From: Bradyrhizobium diazoefficiens
GTDB taxonomy: Bacteria; Pseudomonadota; Alphaproteobacteria; Rhizobiales; Xanthobacteraceae
Reading direction: 5' to 3'
Assembly (NCBI RefSeq): GCF_018131185.1
Contig: NZ_JAFCJE010000006.1
Span: 248,001-312,000, forward strand
Length of the DNA stretch: 64,000 nt
Each line of letters opens with the position of its first letter. Within the stretch, counting starts at the first letter, position 1. Under the pieces are notes generated by a model that saw only the letters and a list, made by a program, of their open reading frames with translations, had not been told where the DNA came from and made no database searches. Both the position numbers and the translations under genes were made by a program. Below are positions 28,173 to 37,928 of the stretch, piece after piece.

Positions 28173-28190
28173 GTTGCAAATGAGTTGCAA
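28173..28190 (+). promoter_or_regulatory. Candidate manganese-regulator (Mur/Fur) operator of mntH
   Basis: Two GTTGCAA units 11 bases apart (GTTGCAAATGAGTTGCAA), about 28 bases before the mntH ATG, in an otherwise GC-rich region. Rhizobial mntH is known to be repressed by the Fur-family protein Mur, which binds TGCAA-containing sites. Assignment rests on position and motif only. Confidence 0.5.
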
Positions 28191-28218
28191 TAAGAACGAA
28201 GTTGGGTATTCTGGCCCC

Positions 28219-29571
28219 ATGGATGCCCGATCACCCCACCTGAGTCCCGAAGCCGTCGGCTGGCGCGCTGACGCACCCACCACCAAGAGCCTCGCCGAGG
28301 TCAATTCCACAGTCGCGATCCCGGCCGCCGGCCACTGGTCGCGACGGCTGCTGGCCTTCGTCGGTCCGGGCTATCTCGTCTCGGTCGGCTACATGGACCC
28401 CGGCAATTGGGCGACCGACCTCGCGGGCGGATCGAAATTCGGCTACACGCTGCTTGCGGTCATCCTGCTCTCGAATTTGATGGCGATCCTGCTGCAGTCG
28501 CTGGCTGCACGGCTCGGCATCGTCACCGACCGCGACCTCGCGCAGGCCTGCCGCGCCACCTATTCACCGACGGTGAACTTCCTGCTCTGGCTCGCCTGCG
28601 AGGCGGCGATCATCGCCTGCGATCTCGCCGAGGTCATCGGCACCGCGATCGCACTGAAGCTGCTGTTCGGCATTCCCCTGATCGGCGGCGCGCTGCTCGC
28701 CGCGCTGGACGCGTTCCTGCTGCTGATCCTGATGAATCGCGGCTTCCGCTTCCTCGAAGCCTTCGTCATCGCATTGCTCGTGGTGATCGCGGTGTGCTTC
28801 GCGGTTCAGATCGTGGCCGCGGCGCCGCCGGTGGCCGAGGTTCTGCGCGGCTTCGTGCCGAAGAGCGAGATCTTCACCAACCCCGAAATGCTCTACATCG
28901 CGATCGGGATCATCGGCGCGACCGTGATGCCGCATAATCTCTATTTGCACTCCTCGATCGTGCAGACGCGTGCCTATGAGCGCAACGACACCGGCCGCCG
29001 CGAGGCGATCAAATGGGCGACGACGGATTCGACCATCGCCCTGATGCTGGCGCTGTTCATCAACGCCGCGATCCTCGTCGTCGCTGCCGCGACCTTCCAC
29101 AAGAGCGGCCATTCCGACGTCGCCGGGATTGAGCAGGCGTTCGAGTTGCTGTCGCCGCTGCTTGGTCTCGGCATTGCCTCGACCTTGTTCGCGGTGGCGC
29201 TGCTCGCCTCGGGCCTCAATTCCACGGTGACGGCGACGCTCGCCGGCCAGATCGTGATGGAAGGCTTTCTCGATTTGCGCCTGCCGAGCTGGGCGCGTCG
29301 CCTCCTGACGCGCGGCATCGCCATCGTCCCCGTGATCATCGTCACCGCGATCTATGGCGAGCGCGGCACGGCCGATCTGCTGGTGTTCAGCCAGGTCGTG
29401 CTGTCGATGCAGCTGCCTTTCGCGGTCATCCCCCTGGTGCGCTTTGTCTCCGACCGACGCAAGATGGGGAAGTTCGCGATTCCCACCTACGTCGCCGCAA
29501 TCGCATGGATCGTCGCCGGCGTGATCGTGATTTTGAATCTGAAGCTGCTGGTGGATACGTTCTTCGGGTGA
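28219..29571 (+). CDS. mntH: Nramp-family manganese transporter
   Basis: Proton-coupled divalent metal importer of 450 residues with eleven or so membrane segments. Metal-site motifs are intact: YMDPGNWATDLAGG in TM1 and GATVMPHNLYLHSS in TM6. Nramp importers of rhizobia are the main Mn(II) uptake route. ATG 28219 is chosen because the frame upstream covers only the control region. The direct GTTGCAA repeats just upstream suggest repression by Mn-loaded Mur. Confidence 0.93.
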   Translation: MDARSPHLSPEAVGWRADAPTTKSLAEVNSTVAIPAAGHWSRRLLAFVGPGYLVSVGYMDPGNWATDLAGGSKFGYTLLAVILLSNLMAILLQSLAARLGIVTDRDLAQACRATYSPTVNFLLWLACEAAIIACDLAEVIGTAIALKLLFGIPLIGGALLAALDAFLLLILMNRGFRFLEAFVIALLVVIAVCFAVQIVAAAPPVAEVLRGFVPKSEIFTNPEMLYIAIGIIGATVMPHNLYLHSSIVQTRAYERNDTGRREAIKWATTDSTIALMLALFINAAILVVAAATFHKSGHSDVAGIEQAFELLSPLLGLGIASTLFAVALLASGLNSTVTATLAGQIVMEGFLDLRLPSWARRLLTRGIAIVPVIIVTAIYGERGTADLLVFSQVVLSMQLPFAVIPLVRFVSDRRKMGKFAIPTYVAAIAWIVAGVIVILNLKLLVDTFFG

Positions 29572-29634
29572 GGAGGCGAATAGCGGGTAGGGAGTGTTTC
29601 TCCTCTTCGCTATCGGCCGCTCACCATTCGCATC

Positions 29635-30411
29635 CTAGTCCTGCGGCTCGGATGCCGAATCCCCCTGCGCGTCGATGCGCAGCCAGCCTGAGGGCGCGAG
29701 GCGTTGCTGCGGCAGGAAGCGGGCCTTGTAGTCCATCTTCTTCGAGCCCTCGATCCAGTAGCCGAGATAGACGTAAGGCAGGCCCTGACGTCGCGCGCGG
29801 GCGATGTGGTCGAGGATCATGAAGGTGCCCATCGAGCGGCTGACCTGGCCGGGCTCGAAAAACGAATAGACCATCGACAGGCCGTCGCTGAGCACGTCGG
29901 TCAGCGCCACCGCGATCAGTTCCTCGCCGCGGCCGGTGATGCCGCTGTCCGGGCCGCGCTTGCGGTACTCGATGATGCGGGTCTCGACATGGCTGTCCTC
30001 CACCATCATGGCGTAGTCGAGCACGGTCATGTCGGCCATGCCGCCATGGCGGTGGCGGGCGTCGAGATAGGCGCGGAACACCGAATATTGTTCGGAGGTG
30101 GGCACCGCGCTGCGCTGCTCGCCGATGATGTCGGCGTTGCGCGCCATCACCTTGCGGAAGTTGCGCGAGGGGCGGAACTCGTTGGCGACGACCCGGACCG
30201 AGACGCAGGCGCGGCACTGATCGCAGGCCGGCCGGTAGGCGATCGACTGGCTGCGGCGGAAGCCGCCATGGGTCAGGAGATCGTTGAGATCGCCCGCGCG
30301 CTCACCCACGAGGTGCGTGAACACCTTGCGCTCATGCCGGCCCGGCAGATACGGGCAGGGGGAGGGCGCCGTCAGGTAGAATTGTGGGGTGTCGCGCGAG
30401 TGCTGGGTCAA
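29635..30411 (-). CDS. bpt: Aspartate/glutamate leucyltransferase (Bpt)
   Basis: Attaches Leu to N-terminal Asp or Glu of proteins, marking them for ClpS/ClpAP degradation. The 258-residue protein has FYLTAPSPCPYLPGR near its start, the Cys cluster ACDQCRACVSVRV, and YLGYWIEGSKKMDYK in the C-terminal acyltransferase fold. The likely start is a TTG at 30411, as the conserved N-terminus begins right there. Confidence 0.93.
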   Translation of the reverse strand: MTQHSRDTPQFYLTAPSPCPYLPGRHERKVFTHLVGERAGDLNDLLTHGGFRRSQSIAYRPACDQCRACVSVRVVANEFRPSRNFRKVMARNADIIGEQRSAVPTSEQYSVFRAYLDARHRHGGMADMTVLDYAMMVEDSHVETRIIEYRKRGPDSGITGRGEELIAVALTDVLSDGLSMVYSFFEPGQVSRSMGTFMILDHIARARRQGLPYVYLGYWIEGSKKMDYKARFLPQQRLAPSGWLRIDAQGDSASEPQD

Positions 30412-30530
30412 GGGACGTCGTGGGCCTCCGAAGTATGGTTCAGCATCGCGCTCCAGAAGCCCACGGTCAATTGTCCTGCTCGGCAGATCAGATCAGTCAG
30501 CTTAGTAGGTCCGGGTTGACAGGCCCTTGC

Positions 30531-31073
30531 TCACCAGGTCCTTGCGGCCTGCGGCGCCGGGGCGCGGACCGAATTGTTGATCACGACCGTTCCCAGCACG
30601 AAATCGTGCAGCAGGCGACGGCGGCCGTTGAACAGGCCGACCAGCACCACGAAGGGCGTCAGGAACGAAACCGTCACCCAGAACAGCACCGCATGGGTGG
30701 CGCCGAGCACGAAATAGCCGGGTGCGCCGTACCAGGTGCGCAGTTCGAGGTCCATCACGCGCATGCCGATCGTCGCGGAGGAGGGACCTCCGATGCAGGC
30801 GCCATAGTAGACGATGGCCCAGATCACGGAGGCCGGCCAGGCCAGCCAGAACAGCGCCCAGCCGATGCCGAGCGTGACCACGCCGAACAATGCGATGAAG
30901 ATGTAGCCGAGGATCACCGGCACCGAGATCACGACCATGTCGATCAGGAACGCGAACACCCGCCGCGTCGCAACGCCGCGGAACAGCTCCGGATTCAGAT
31001 CGGGGTCGAAGGCGTGTGGTTGTGCGCCGCCGTCATTGCGCCAGGCTCCTGAATTGCCCGAGTGATACGACAT
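30531..31073 (-). CDS. RDD-family membrane protein
   Basis: A 180-residue protein with three or four membrane helices and the RDD signature layout (RRVFAFLIDMVVISVPVI, later ATIGMRVMDLEL). The family is linked to ion or small-molecule transport, but no substrate is known here. Good GGAGGA site just upstream of ATG 31073. It lies 119 bases upstream of bpt on the same strand. Confidence 0.85.
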   Translation of the reverse strand: MSYHSGNSGAWRNDGGAQPHAFDPDLNPELFRGVATRRVFAFLIDMVVISVPVILGYIFIALFGVVTLGIGWALFWLAWPASVIWAIVYYGACIGGPSSATIGMRVMDLELRTWYGAPGYFVLGATHAVLFWVTVSFLTPFVVLVGLFNGRRRLLHDFVLGTVVINNSVRAPAPQAARTW

Positions 31074-31198
31074 TGTCCGTCCTCCCAAGGGGAAACCCTT
31101 GAGGACAGGACATGGGAACAGGCCATCCCCGTGCCAAGGGCGCAGGACATTAACAAGCCGAAATAATCCGGCGATTCGGGGGCGGAGATACAGCGAGC

Positions 31199-31286
31199 AG
31201 GGTGGGCAAAGCGAAGCGTGCCCACCATCCGGCAGGGGCCGATCGTGGGCACGGCGCAAATGCGCCTTTGCCCAACCTACGGCACC
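31199..31286 (-). repeat. Dispersed palindromic repeat, family A, copy 2
   Basis: Reverse-oriented relative of 7340-7440, sharing GGGCAAAGGCGC, GCCGTGCCCAC and GTGGGCACGC plus GCTTTGCCCACC in order. It ends directly at the TAA stop of hemB (31287-31289), so it lies in the hemB transcript's 3' end. Confidence 0.8.
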
Positions 31287-32348
31287 TTATCCTTGGCTGC
31301 GCAGCTTCTCCGCGGCCTTCGGTGCAAAGTAGCTCAGCACGCCGTCGGCGCCGGCACGCTTAAAGGCGAGCAGGCTCTCCATCATGGCGCGCTCGCCGTC
31401 GAGCCAGCCGTTGTTGGCGGCGGCCGCGATCATCGCGTATTCGCCGGAGACCTGGTAGGCGAAGGTCGGCATCGCGAAGGTGTCCTTCACGCGGCGGACC
31501 ACATCGAGATAGGGCATGCCGGGCTTCACCATCACCATGTCTGCGCCTTCGGCGATGTCGAGCTCGACCTCGCGCAGGGCTTCATCGGTGTTGGCGCTGT
31601 CCATCTGATAGGTCCGCTTGTCACCGGTGAGCGTCTTGGCCGAGCCGATCGCATCGCGGAACGGGCCATAGAAGGCGGAGGCATATTTGGCGGCATAGGC
31701 CATGATCTGCACGTCGGGCTGGCCGGCGCGGTCCAGCCCTTCGCGGATCGCGGCGACGCGGCCGTCCATCATGTCGGACGGCGCGATGATGTCGCAGCCG
31801 GCCTCGGCCTGCACCAGCGCCTGACGGACCAGAACGGCCACCGTCTCGTCGTTCAAGATCTTGCCGTCGCAGATCAGACCGTCGTGGCCATGACTGGTGA
31901 AGGGATCGAGCGCGACGTCGCAGAGAATGCCAATTTCAGGAAACTCCTTCTTGATCGCGCGCACCGCCTGGCAGACCAGATTGTTCGGGTTGGTGGCTTC
32001 CGAACCTTCCTCGTCGCGCAAGGACGGGTCGGTGTAGGGAAACAGCGCGAGGCAGGGGATGGTGAGCTTCATGGCGCGCTCGGCCTCGCGCACCGCCTGA
32101 TCGACACTGAGACGGTCGACGCCGGGCATCGAGGCGACCTGCTCGCGCTTGTTGGTGCCGTCGATCAGGAATAGCGGCCAGATCAGATCGTCCGTGGTGA
32201 GCACGTTCTCCCGCACCATGCGCCGGGCCCATTCGGCCTTGCGGTTGCGGCGGGGACGGACGGTCAGATCGAGGGCATGGGGCACCGCCGCTCCCTCCCG
32301 GCGCGAAACCTCGCGCAATTCGATCGGCCGTCCGTATTTGATCGCCAT
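31287..32348 (-). CDS. hemB: Delta-aminolevulinic acid dehydratase, Mg-type
   Basis: Porphobilinogen synthase of 353 residues, second step of haem synthesis. The two Schiff-base lysine regions are present (AYAAKYASAFYGPF and VMVKPGMPYLD). At the usual zinc-cysteine site the sequence reads DVALDPFTSHGHDG, with Ala and Asp in place of the three cysteines, the form described for the Mg-dependent enzyme of Bradyrhizobium. GGAGGA precedes the ATG at 32348. Regulation by iron is common in this group but no operator is evident. Confidence 0.95.
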   Translation of the reverse strand: MAIKYGRPIELREVSRREGAAVPHALDLTVRPRRNRKAEWARRMVRENVLTTDDLIWPLFLIDGTNKREQVASMPGVDRLSVDQAVREAERAMKLTIPCLALFPYTDPSLRDEEGSEATNPNNLVCQAVRAIKKEFPEIGILCDVALDPFTSHGHDGLICDGKILNDETVAVLVRQALVQAEAGCDIIAPSDMMDGRVAAIREGLDRAGQPDVQIMAYAAKYASAFYGPFRDAIGSAKTLTGDKRTYQMDSANTDEALREVELDIAEGADMVMVKPGMPYLDVVRRVKDTFAMPTFAYQVSGEYAMIAAAANNGWLDGERAMMESLLAFKRAGADGVLSYFAPKAAEKLRSQG

Positions 32349-32471
32349 CTCTCTTCCTCCGGCTGGAATTATTCTTATACCAGCTCGCATGGTTCCCGTC
32401 ACCGCGGCTTGACCTGCCGCAAGGGATAGCAGCCGATTGATTTTGCGGGCCGAAGCAGCCAGAAGGGGTCC

Positions 32472-32969
32472 ATGTCCGAGATCTCCACCCGCGATGCGGC
32501 CCGCGACGGCGCCAGGGACACTGCCAGAGAGAATGCCAGAGATACGGCGATGTCGGTCGCTGCGATCTCGTCGGAGCGGGTCGAGTCCGACGACAATGTC
32601 TGGACGCGCCGCCTGGTGCTGTTCCTGCGGGTGATGGCGCTGCTGTCGATCCTGAAGGGTCTGTATCACTGGGCCCAGGTCACGGGTTTTGTCGGCGGCG
32701 AGGACGAGGCGTTCGAGAACCAGTCGATGGCCTGGCAGGCCGCGACGGTCTACTTCGCCGTGATCGAGCTCGTCGCCGCGGTCGGCCTGTGGCTGGCAAC
32801 CCCGTGGGGAGCGGTGGTGTGGCTCACGACCGTGGTGTCGATGGCGGTGATCGAGCTGATGTTCCCGGGCATCTACGGCGGCAGCCTGATCGTCGTCGGC
32901 GTCGAGGCCTTCATGCTCGCCGCCTATCTCGCGCTCGCCTGGATGGCCGCGCGCGAACGGCCGCCATAG
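32472..32969 (+). CDS. Membrane protein, unknown (DUF6163-like)
   Basis: A 165-residue protein with an unusual N-terminus of repeated Arg-Asp-Ala units (residues 6-26) followed by four hydrophobic segments (about 46-62, 90-108, 111-128, 137-156). No catalytic motif. Divergent from hemB. The family guess is from memory and weak. Confidence 0.65.
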   Translation: MSEISTRDAARDGARDTARENARDTAMSVAAISSERVESDDNVWTRRLVLFLRVMALLSILKGLYHWAQVTGFVGGEDEAFENQSMAWQAATVYFAVIELVAAVGLWLATPWGAVVWLTTVVSMAVIELMFPGIYGGSLIVVGVEAFMLAAYLALAWMAARERPP

Positions 32970-32975
32970 GCGTAT

Positions 32976-33145
32976 GCTCTCGCGCCCCGGACGCAATGCA
33001 GCGCGCCCCTGGCGAAGCGAAGCGTCGTCGTCCAGTGCGGCGTGATGCGCTGCAGAGGCGGGCCCATCTTTCCGCAATCTCGCTTTGAAACATCTGGGTC
33101 CCGGCTCTCCGCGCCGCTTTGCGGCGCTTGTCCGGGACACGAGAG
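32976..33145. repeat. Dispersed repeat, family D, copy 2
   Basis: GCGCCCCGGACGCAATGCAG at the left, CTGGGTCCCGGCTCTCCGCG and TGTCCGGGACACGAGA at the right, with GCGGCGTGATGCGCTGCAGA between. Related to 10930-10985 and to 43237-43355, which ends in the same GGGACACGAG block. The gap 32970-33492 otherwise holds an AT-rich stretch (33350-33410) that probably carries the ldtR promoter. Confidence 0.65.
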
Positions 33146-33461
33146 TGTTGCGCTTGGTTGACCGTTGGTTGCCTAAAATTTGCGGTAAGTTTTCGTTGAC
33201 CAGCCGGTTCCGCCACAGCTCTTACGCGCCCGTTTCGAAACGAAGCGGGGCTGTTCTGGAATGTGACAAGGGGGGCGGACGGAGGGTGAACAGGACCTTG
33301 CGAAGGTCAACAGAGCGTTGCGAAAAGTGCTTGTGGCACAGGCTTAATCCGCAATTCACTGTCTTAAATTCATGATCTCTTTATTCTCTTATTTAAGCCG
33401 ATCTTCAAACGAGCCCCTTAAGTTGCACCTATCAGACGGGACACAAGTTTCGTCGAATAAG

Positions 33462-33478
33462 TGTCGATAAAAACGACA
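33462..33478 (+). promoter_or_regulatory. Inverted repeat upstream of ldtR
   Basis: TGTCG-N7-CGACA, 14 bases before the ldtR ATG. MarR-family proteins often bind such sites and repress themselves; a second partial GTCGA unit sits at 33452. Function is inferred. Confidence 0.4.
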
Positions 33479-33492
33479 ACAGGGGAAGTGTC

Positions 33493-34011
33493 ATGATGAA
33501 AGCCGTCGCAACTGCGGCAGATACCGCAGAGCGCGTCTCCGGCCAGCAGGGTTCGGTGCAGTCGCTCTATCTGGAAGCTTTGACTCTGGTGGAGCGGCTG
33601 CATCGCCGGCTCCTCGACGTGATCAAGGATGAATTCGATCGCCGCGGTCGCGCGGACATCAACTCGGTGCAGGCGCTCCTGCTCTACAACATCGGCGACA
33701 AGGAGCTGACCGCGGGCGAATTGCGCACGCGCGGTTACTATCTCGGCTCCAACGTCTCCTACAATCTGAAGAAGCTCGTCGAGCTCGGCTTCCTCGATCA
33801 TCAGCGCTCGCGCGTCGATCGCCGCTCGGTGCGCATCCGCCTGACCCCGCAGGGCCAGGAAGTCCGCCGCATCGTCGATGCGCTCTACCAGAAGCACGTC
33901 AAGACGGTGGAGCAGGTCGGCGGCATCTCGGGCGAGGAGTTCTCGACCCTCAACAAGTCGCTGCATCGCCTCGAGCGGTTCTGGACCGACCAGATCCTGT
34001 ATCGCCTCTGA
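33493..34011 (+). CDS. ldtR: MarR-family regulator, LdtR type
   Basis: A 172-residue winged-helix protein. The DNA-binding region is TAGELRTRGYYLGSNVSYNLKK followed by the wing RSRVDRRSVRIRLT, matching the LdtR regulators of Rhizobiales that control L,D-transpeptidase genes and stress tolerance. No transpeptidase gene is adjacent. Identification is by remembered sequence, so the symbol is likely rather than certain. Confidence 0.8.
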   Translation: MMKAVATAADTAERVSGQQGSVQSLYLEALTLVERLHRRLLDVIKDEFDRRGRADINSVQALLLYNIGDKELTAGELRTRGYYLGSNVSYNLKKLVELGFLDHQRSRVDRRSVRIRLTPQGQEVRRIVDALYQKHVKTVEQVGGISGEEFSTLNKSLHRLERFWTDQILYRL

Positions 34012-34207
34012 GATTTTACGGGATAGGGCCAAGCCGGCCCAAAACAAGACCGGCAAGCCCCCCGAACGTGCCTCAACTTCCCCAGCGCGCCGGCCCGGAT
34101 TCGTCCGGACCGGTGCGTTTTGCTTTGTGCAACTGCGAAATAATTGCTTGCGGCGTGGAACCAGTTTCGAGCCCAGCGCTTGTCTCCTTCGGATCGGAGA
34201 CAAGTCG

Positions 34208-34444
34208 ATGCTGGTCGAGCGCGGGCTTCAGGCGATGAACGTGGAACTCGTGAGTGAGGCCTACGCAATCGCTGCGAACTACCTTCGCCGCTCCGGCGCG
34301 ATCCCCGATACTCTCGTCACCGACGAGCGCCTGCTGGGGATTGTCGTGAAGCTGCTCCAGCAAGGTGAATTCAACAAGATCAGGCTCGCAAACAAGGCGA
34401 TCAATCGGTTCGAGACGCAGACCGAGGCCCGCGCGGTTGCCTGA
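34208..34444 (+). CDS. Small conserved protein, unknown
   Basis: A 78-residue acidic-to-neutral helical protein containing SEAYAIAANYLRRSGAIPDT and VVKLLQQGEFNKIRLANKAI. GGAGA lies seven bases before ATG 34208; a second ATG at 34235 would give 69 residues. I do not recognise its function. It lies between ldtR and another small gene. Confidence 0.65.
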   Translation: MLVERGLQAMNVELVSEAYAIAANYLRRSGAIPDTLVTDERLLGIVVKLLQQGEFNKIRLANKAINRFETQTEARAVA

Positions 34445-34481
34445 TCGAAGCTCCGAACATGCAAGAGAACCAGAGGGTGCC

Positions 34482-34703
34482 ATGGAAGCCGCCATCGACC
34501 GCATCATGCAGACCTATGACCTGCTCGCCAACCGCACCGCCGCGGCCAGCGAGGAGGCACGGGCCAAGGTCACGAACTATCTCAATACTCTGATGGAGGC
34601 CGGCGAAAAGGACCCGCACAGGTTGACGGTTTGCGGCCTGACCTATCTGCGCCAACTCGACGGCAGCGTGGATCCGGTGAAGGCGGGGTATACCGGGTTG
34701 TGA
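34482..34703 (+). CDS. Small conserved protein, unknown
   Basis: A 73-residue, mostly helical protein (AIDRIMQTYDLLANRTA, then EARAKVTNYLNTLMEAGE). No motif is recognised. It starts 37 bases after the previous small gene on the same strand, so the two may be co-transcribed. Confidence 0.6.
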   Translation: MEAAIDRIMQTYDLLANRTAAASEEARAKVTNYLNTLMEAGEKDPHRLTVCGLTYLRQLDGSVDPVKAGYTGL

Positions 34704-34726
34704 CGCGATTTCCGCGGCACGTCGAG

Positions 34727-34758
34727 GCTTCGGGCATGAGACGTTAAAGGCCCGAAGC
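34727..34758. promoter_or_regulatory. Hairpin upstream of glyA
   Basis: GCTTCGGGC pairs perfectly with GCCCGAAGC across a 14-base loop. It may terminate the small-gene transcript or form part of the long (about 270 base) glyA leader. No T-tract follows. Confidence 0.35.
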
Positions 34759-34972
34759 GGACCCATTTCGGAGGTGACGGACGGGCCGTCTCCCAGGCCG
34801 GCCGGCTACCGAGAACGTCCGATCCCACCATATCTTGCACAAATCTTGGCCCCGACCCGCAAACCCTTGGCCAGTTGCGGGCGATGTGGTAGATCGCGCT
34901 CGCCGCTTCCGATCGCCACACCAGACCGCCCGTAGCCCGCCAAAAGGCTGCGGCGGTGGAGATATTCGCAAG

Positions 34973-36271
<1,299 letters not shown>

Positions 36272-36300
36272 GGCCAAGGTAAACTGGTGAAAGCAAGCGG

Positions 36301-36783
36301 ATGCGCTGCCCGAACTGCAACAGTCTCGATACGCAGGTAAAGGACTCGCGTCCGACCGAGGACTCGTCCGTGATCCGCAGGCGTCGCGTGTGCGTCGCCT
36401 GCAATTTCCGCTTTACCACCTTCGAGCGCGTGCAGCTGCGCGAGCTCACGGTGATCAAGCGCAATGGCCGCCGCGTGCCGTTCGACCGCGACAAGCTGAT
36501 GCGCTCGGTCTCGATCTCCCTGCGCAAGCGGCAGGTCGAGCCTGAAAGGGTGGAGAAGATGGTCTCCACCATCGTGCGCGAGCTCGAGACCGGGGGCGAG
36601 GCCGAGATCTCCTCGGAGGTGATCGGCGAGACCGTGATGGAGCATCTGCGCACGCTCGACGACGTCGCCTATGTGCGCTTTGCCTCGGTCTATCGCAATT
36701 TCCGCGAGGCCAAGGATTTCGCCGACGTGCTCGGCGAGCTCTCCGGTGAGGAGGAAGCGCGGCTCGCCGCGATCCGCAAATGA
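36301..36783 (+). CDS. nrdR: Transcriptional repressor NrdR
   Basis: Represses ribonucleotide reductase genes according to ATP/dATP levels. The 160-residue protein has the zinc ribbon Cys3/Cys6 and Cys31/Cys34 (MRCPNC and CVACNF) and an ATP-cone (VIKRNGRRVPFDRDKLMRSV). It lies 29 bases after glyA and overlaps ribD by 4 bases. Confidence 0.96.
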   Translation: MRCPNCNSLDTQVKDSRPTEDSSVIRRRRVCVACNFRFTTFERVQLRELTVIKRNGRRVPFDRDKLMRSVSISLRKRQVEPERVEKMVSTIVRELETGGEAEISSEVIGETVMEHLRTLDDVAYVRFASVYRNFREAKDFADVLGELSGEEEARLAAIRK

Positions 36784-37928
36784 TCTTCCGCATCCTGGAA
36801 GACCAGTTCGCGCAGAAGGCCCGTGAGGCCAAGGACGCCGATCATCGTTTCATGCAGCTTGCGCTGGCGCTGGGTAAGCGCGGGCAGGGGCGCACCTGGC
36901 CCAATCCGGCCGTTGGCGCCGTCATCGTCAAGGACGGTGTCATCGTCGGGCGAGGCTGGACGCAGCCCGGAGGACGGCCGCATGGCGAGCCCGAGGCCTT
37001 GCTGCGGGCAGGCGAGGCGGCCCGGGGCGCCACGCTCTATGTCACGCTGGAGCCGTGCTCGCATTTCGGCAAGTCGCCGCCTTGCGCCGACGCGGTGATC
37101 GCGGCCGGCATCAAGCGGGTGGTGGCGGCGATCGAGGATCCCAATCCCGAGGTCGCGGGACAGGGCCATGCGCGCCTGCGCGCCGCCGGCATTGCGGTGG
37201 ACGTCGGATTGTGCGCGGCAGAGGCCGCGTTCGATCATGCCGGGCATTTCCGCCGGATCCGGGACAAGCGTCCGCATGTGATCCTGAAGCTCGCGGTGTC
37301 GCCCGACGGCAAGATCGGCGCCGCCGGCGGCAAGCCGGTCGCGATCACCGGCGAAGCTGTGCGCAATCGCGTGCATCTGCTCCGCGCCCAGAGCGATGCC
37401 ATTCTGGTCGGCATCGGTACGGTGCTGGCGGACGATCCGCTTCTCACCTGCCGCCTGCCGGGCATGGCCGCGCGCTCGCCGGTGCGCGTGGTGCTCGATC
37501 AAAGCCTGCGCATTCCTGCATCGACCAAGCTTGTGGGCTCCGCGCGCGAGACGCCGCTCTGGGTGATGGGGTCCGAGCTTGCGGAAGCCGCAGCCGCGAC
37601 GCGCCTCGGTGCGACCGGCGCGCAAGTGATCCGCATTCCTCCGGCAAATGCCTCCGGGCTCGATCTGCCCGCCGTGCTGCATGCGCTGGCCGGGAAGGGC
37701 ATCACCCGCCTGATGGTCGAGGGCGGCAGCCGGGTTGCAGCGTCCTTCATCGCGGCCGATCTCGTCGACGAGATCTGGCTGTTCCGCGGGGCGGAAGCGG
37801 TGGGCGCCGAGGGCGTCGATGCGCTCGATGCATTGCCCCTGTCGAAAATCACGCAGTCGCAGGCTTACAAGGTTCATGCTAGCGAGACATTCGACAGGGA
37901 TACTCTCACCATCTACGAGCGCGCGTAA
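36780..37928 (+). CDS. ribD: Riboflavin biosynthesis deaminase/reductase RibD
   Basis: Bifunctional enzyme for the second and third steps of riboflavin synthesis. The deaminase half has NPAVGAVIV, then PHGEPEALLRAG and the zinc motif TLEPCSHFGKSPPC; the reductase half has HVILKLAVSPDGKIGA and MVEGGSRVAASF. In the deaminase the usual H-A-E reads H-G-E, a mild change that keeps His and Glu. Length 382 is normal. It overlaps both nrdR and ribE. Confidence 0.94.
   Translation: MIFRILEDQFAQKAREAKDADHRFMQLALALGKRGQGRTWPNPAVGAVIVKDGVIVGRGWTQPGGRPHGEPEALLRAGEAARGATLYVTLEPCSHFGKSPPCADAVIAAGIKRVVAAIEDPNPEVAGQGHARLRAAGIAVDVGLCAAEAAFDHAGHFRRIRDKRPHVILKLAVSPDGKIGAAGGKPVAITGEAVRNRVHLLRAQSDAILVGIGTVLADDPLLTCRLPGMAARSPVRVVLDQSLRIPASTKLVGSARETPLWVMGSELAEAAAATRLGATGAQVIRIPPANASGLDLPAVLHALAGKGITRLMVEGGSRVAASFIAADLVDEIWLFRGAEAVGAEGVDALDALPLSKITQSQAYKVHASETFDRDTLTIYERA

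Noticed and set aside
34704..34972. Glycine or SAM riboswitch before glyA
   Set aside because: Only one simple hairpin is visible; no aptamer core is recognised.
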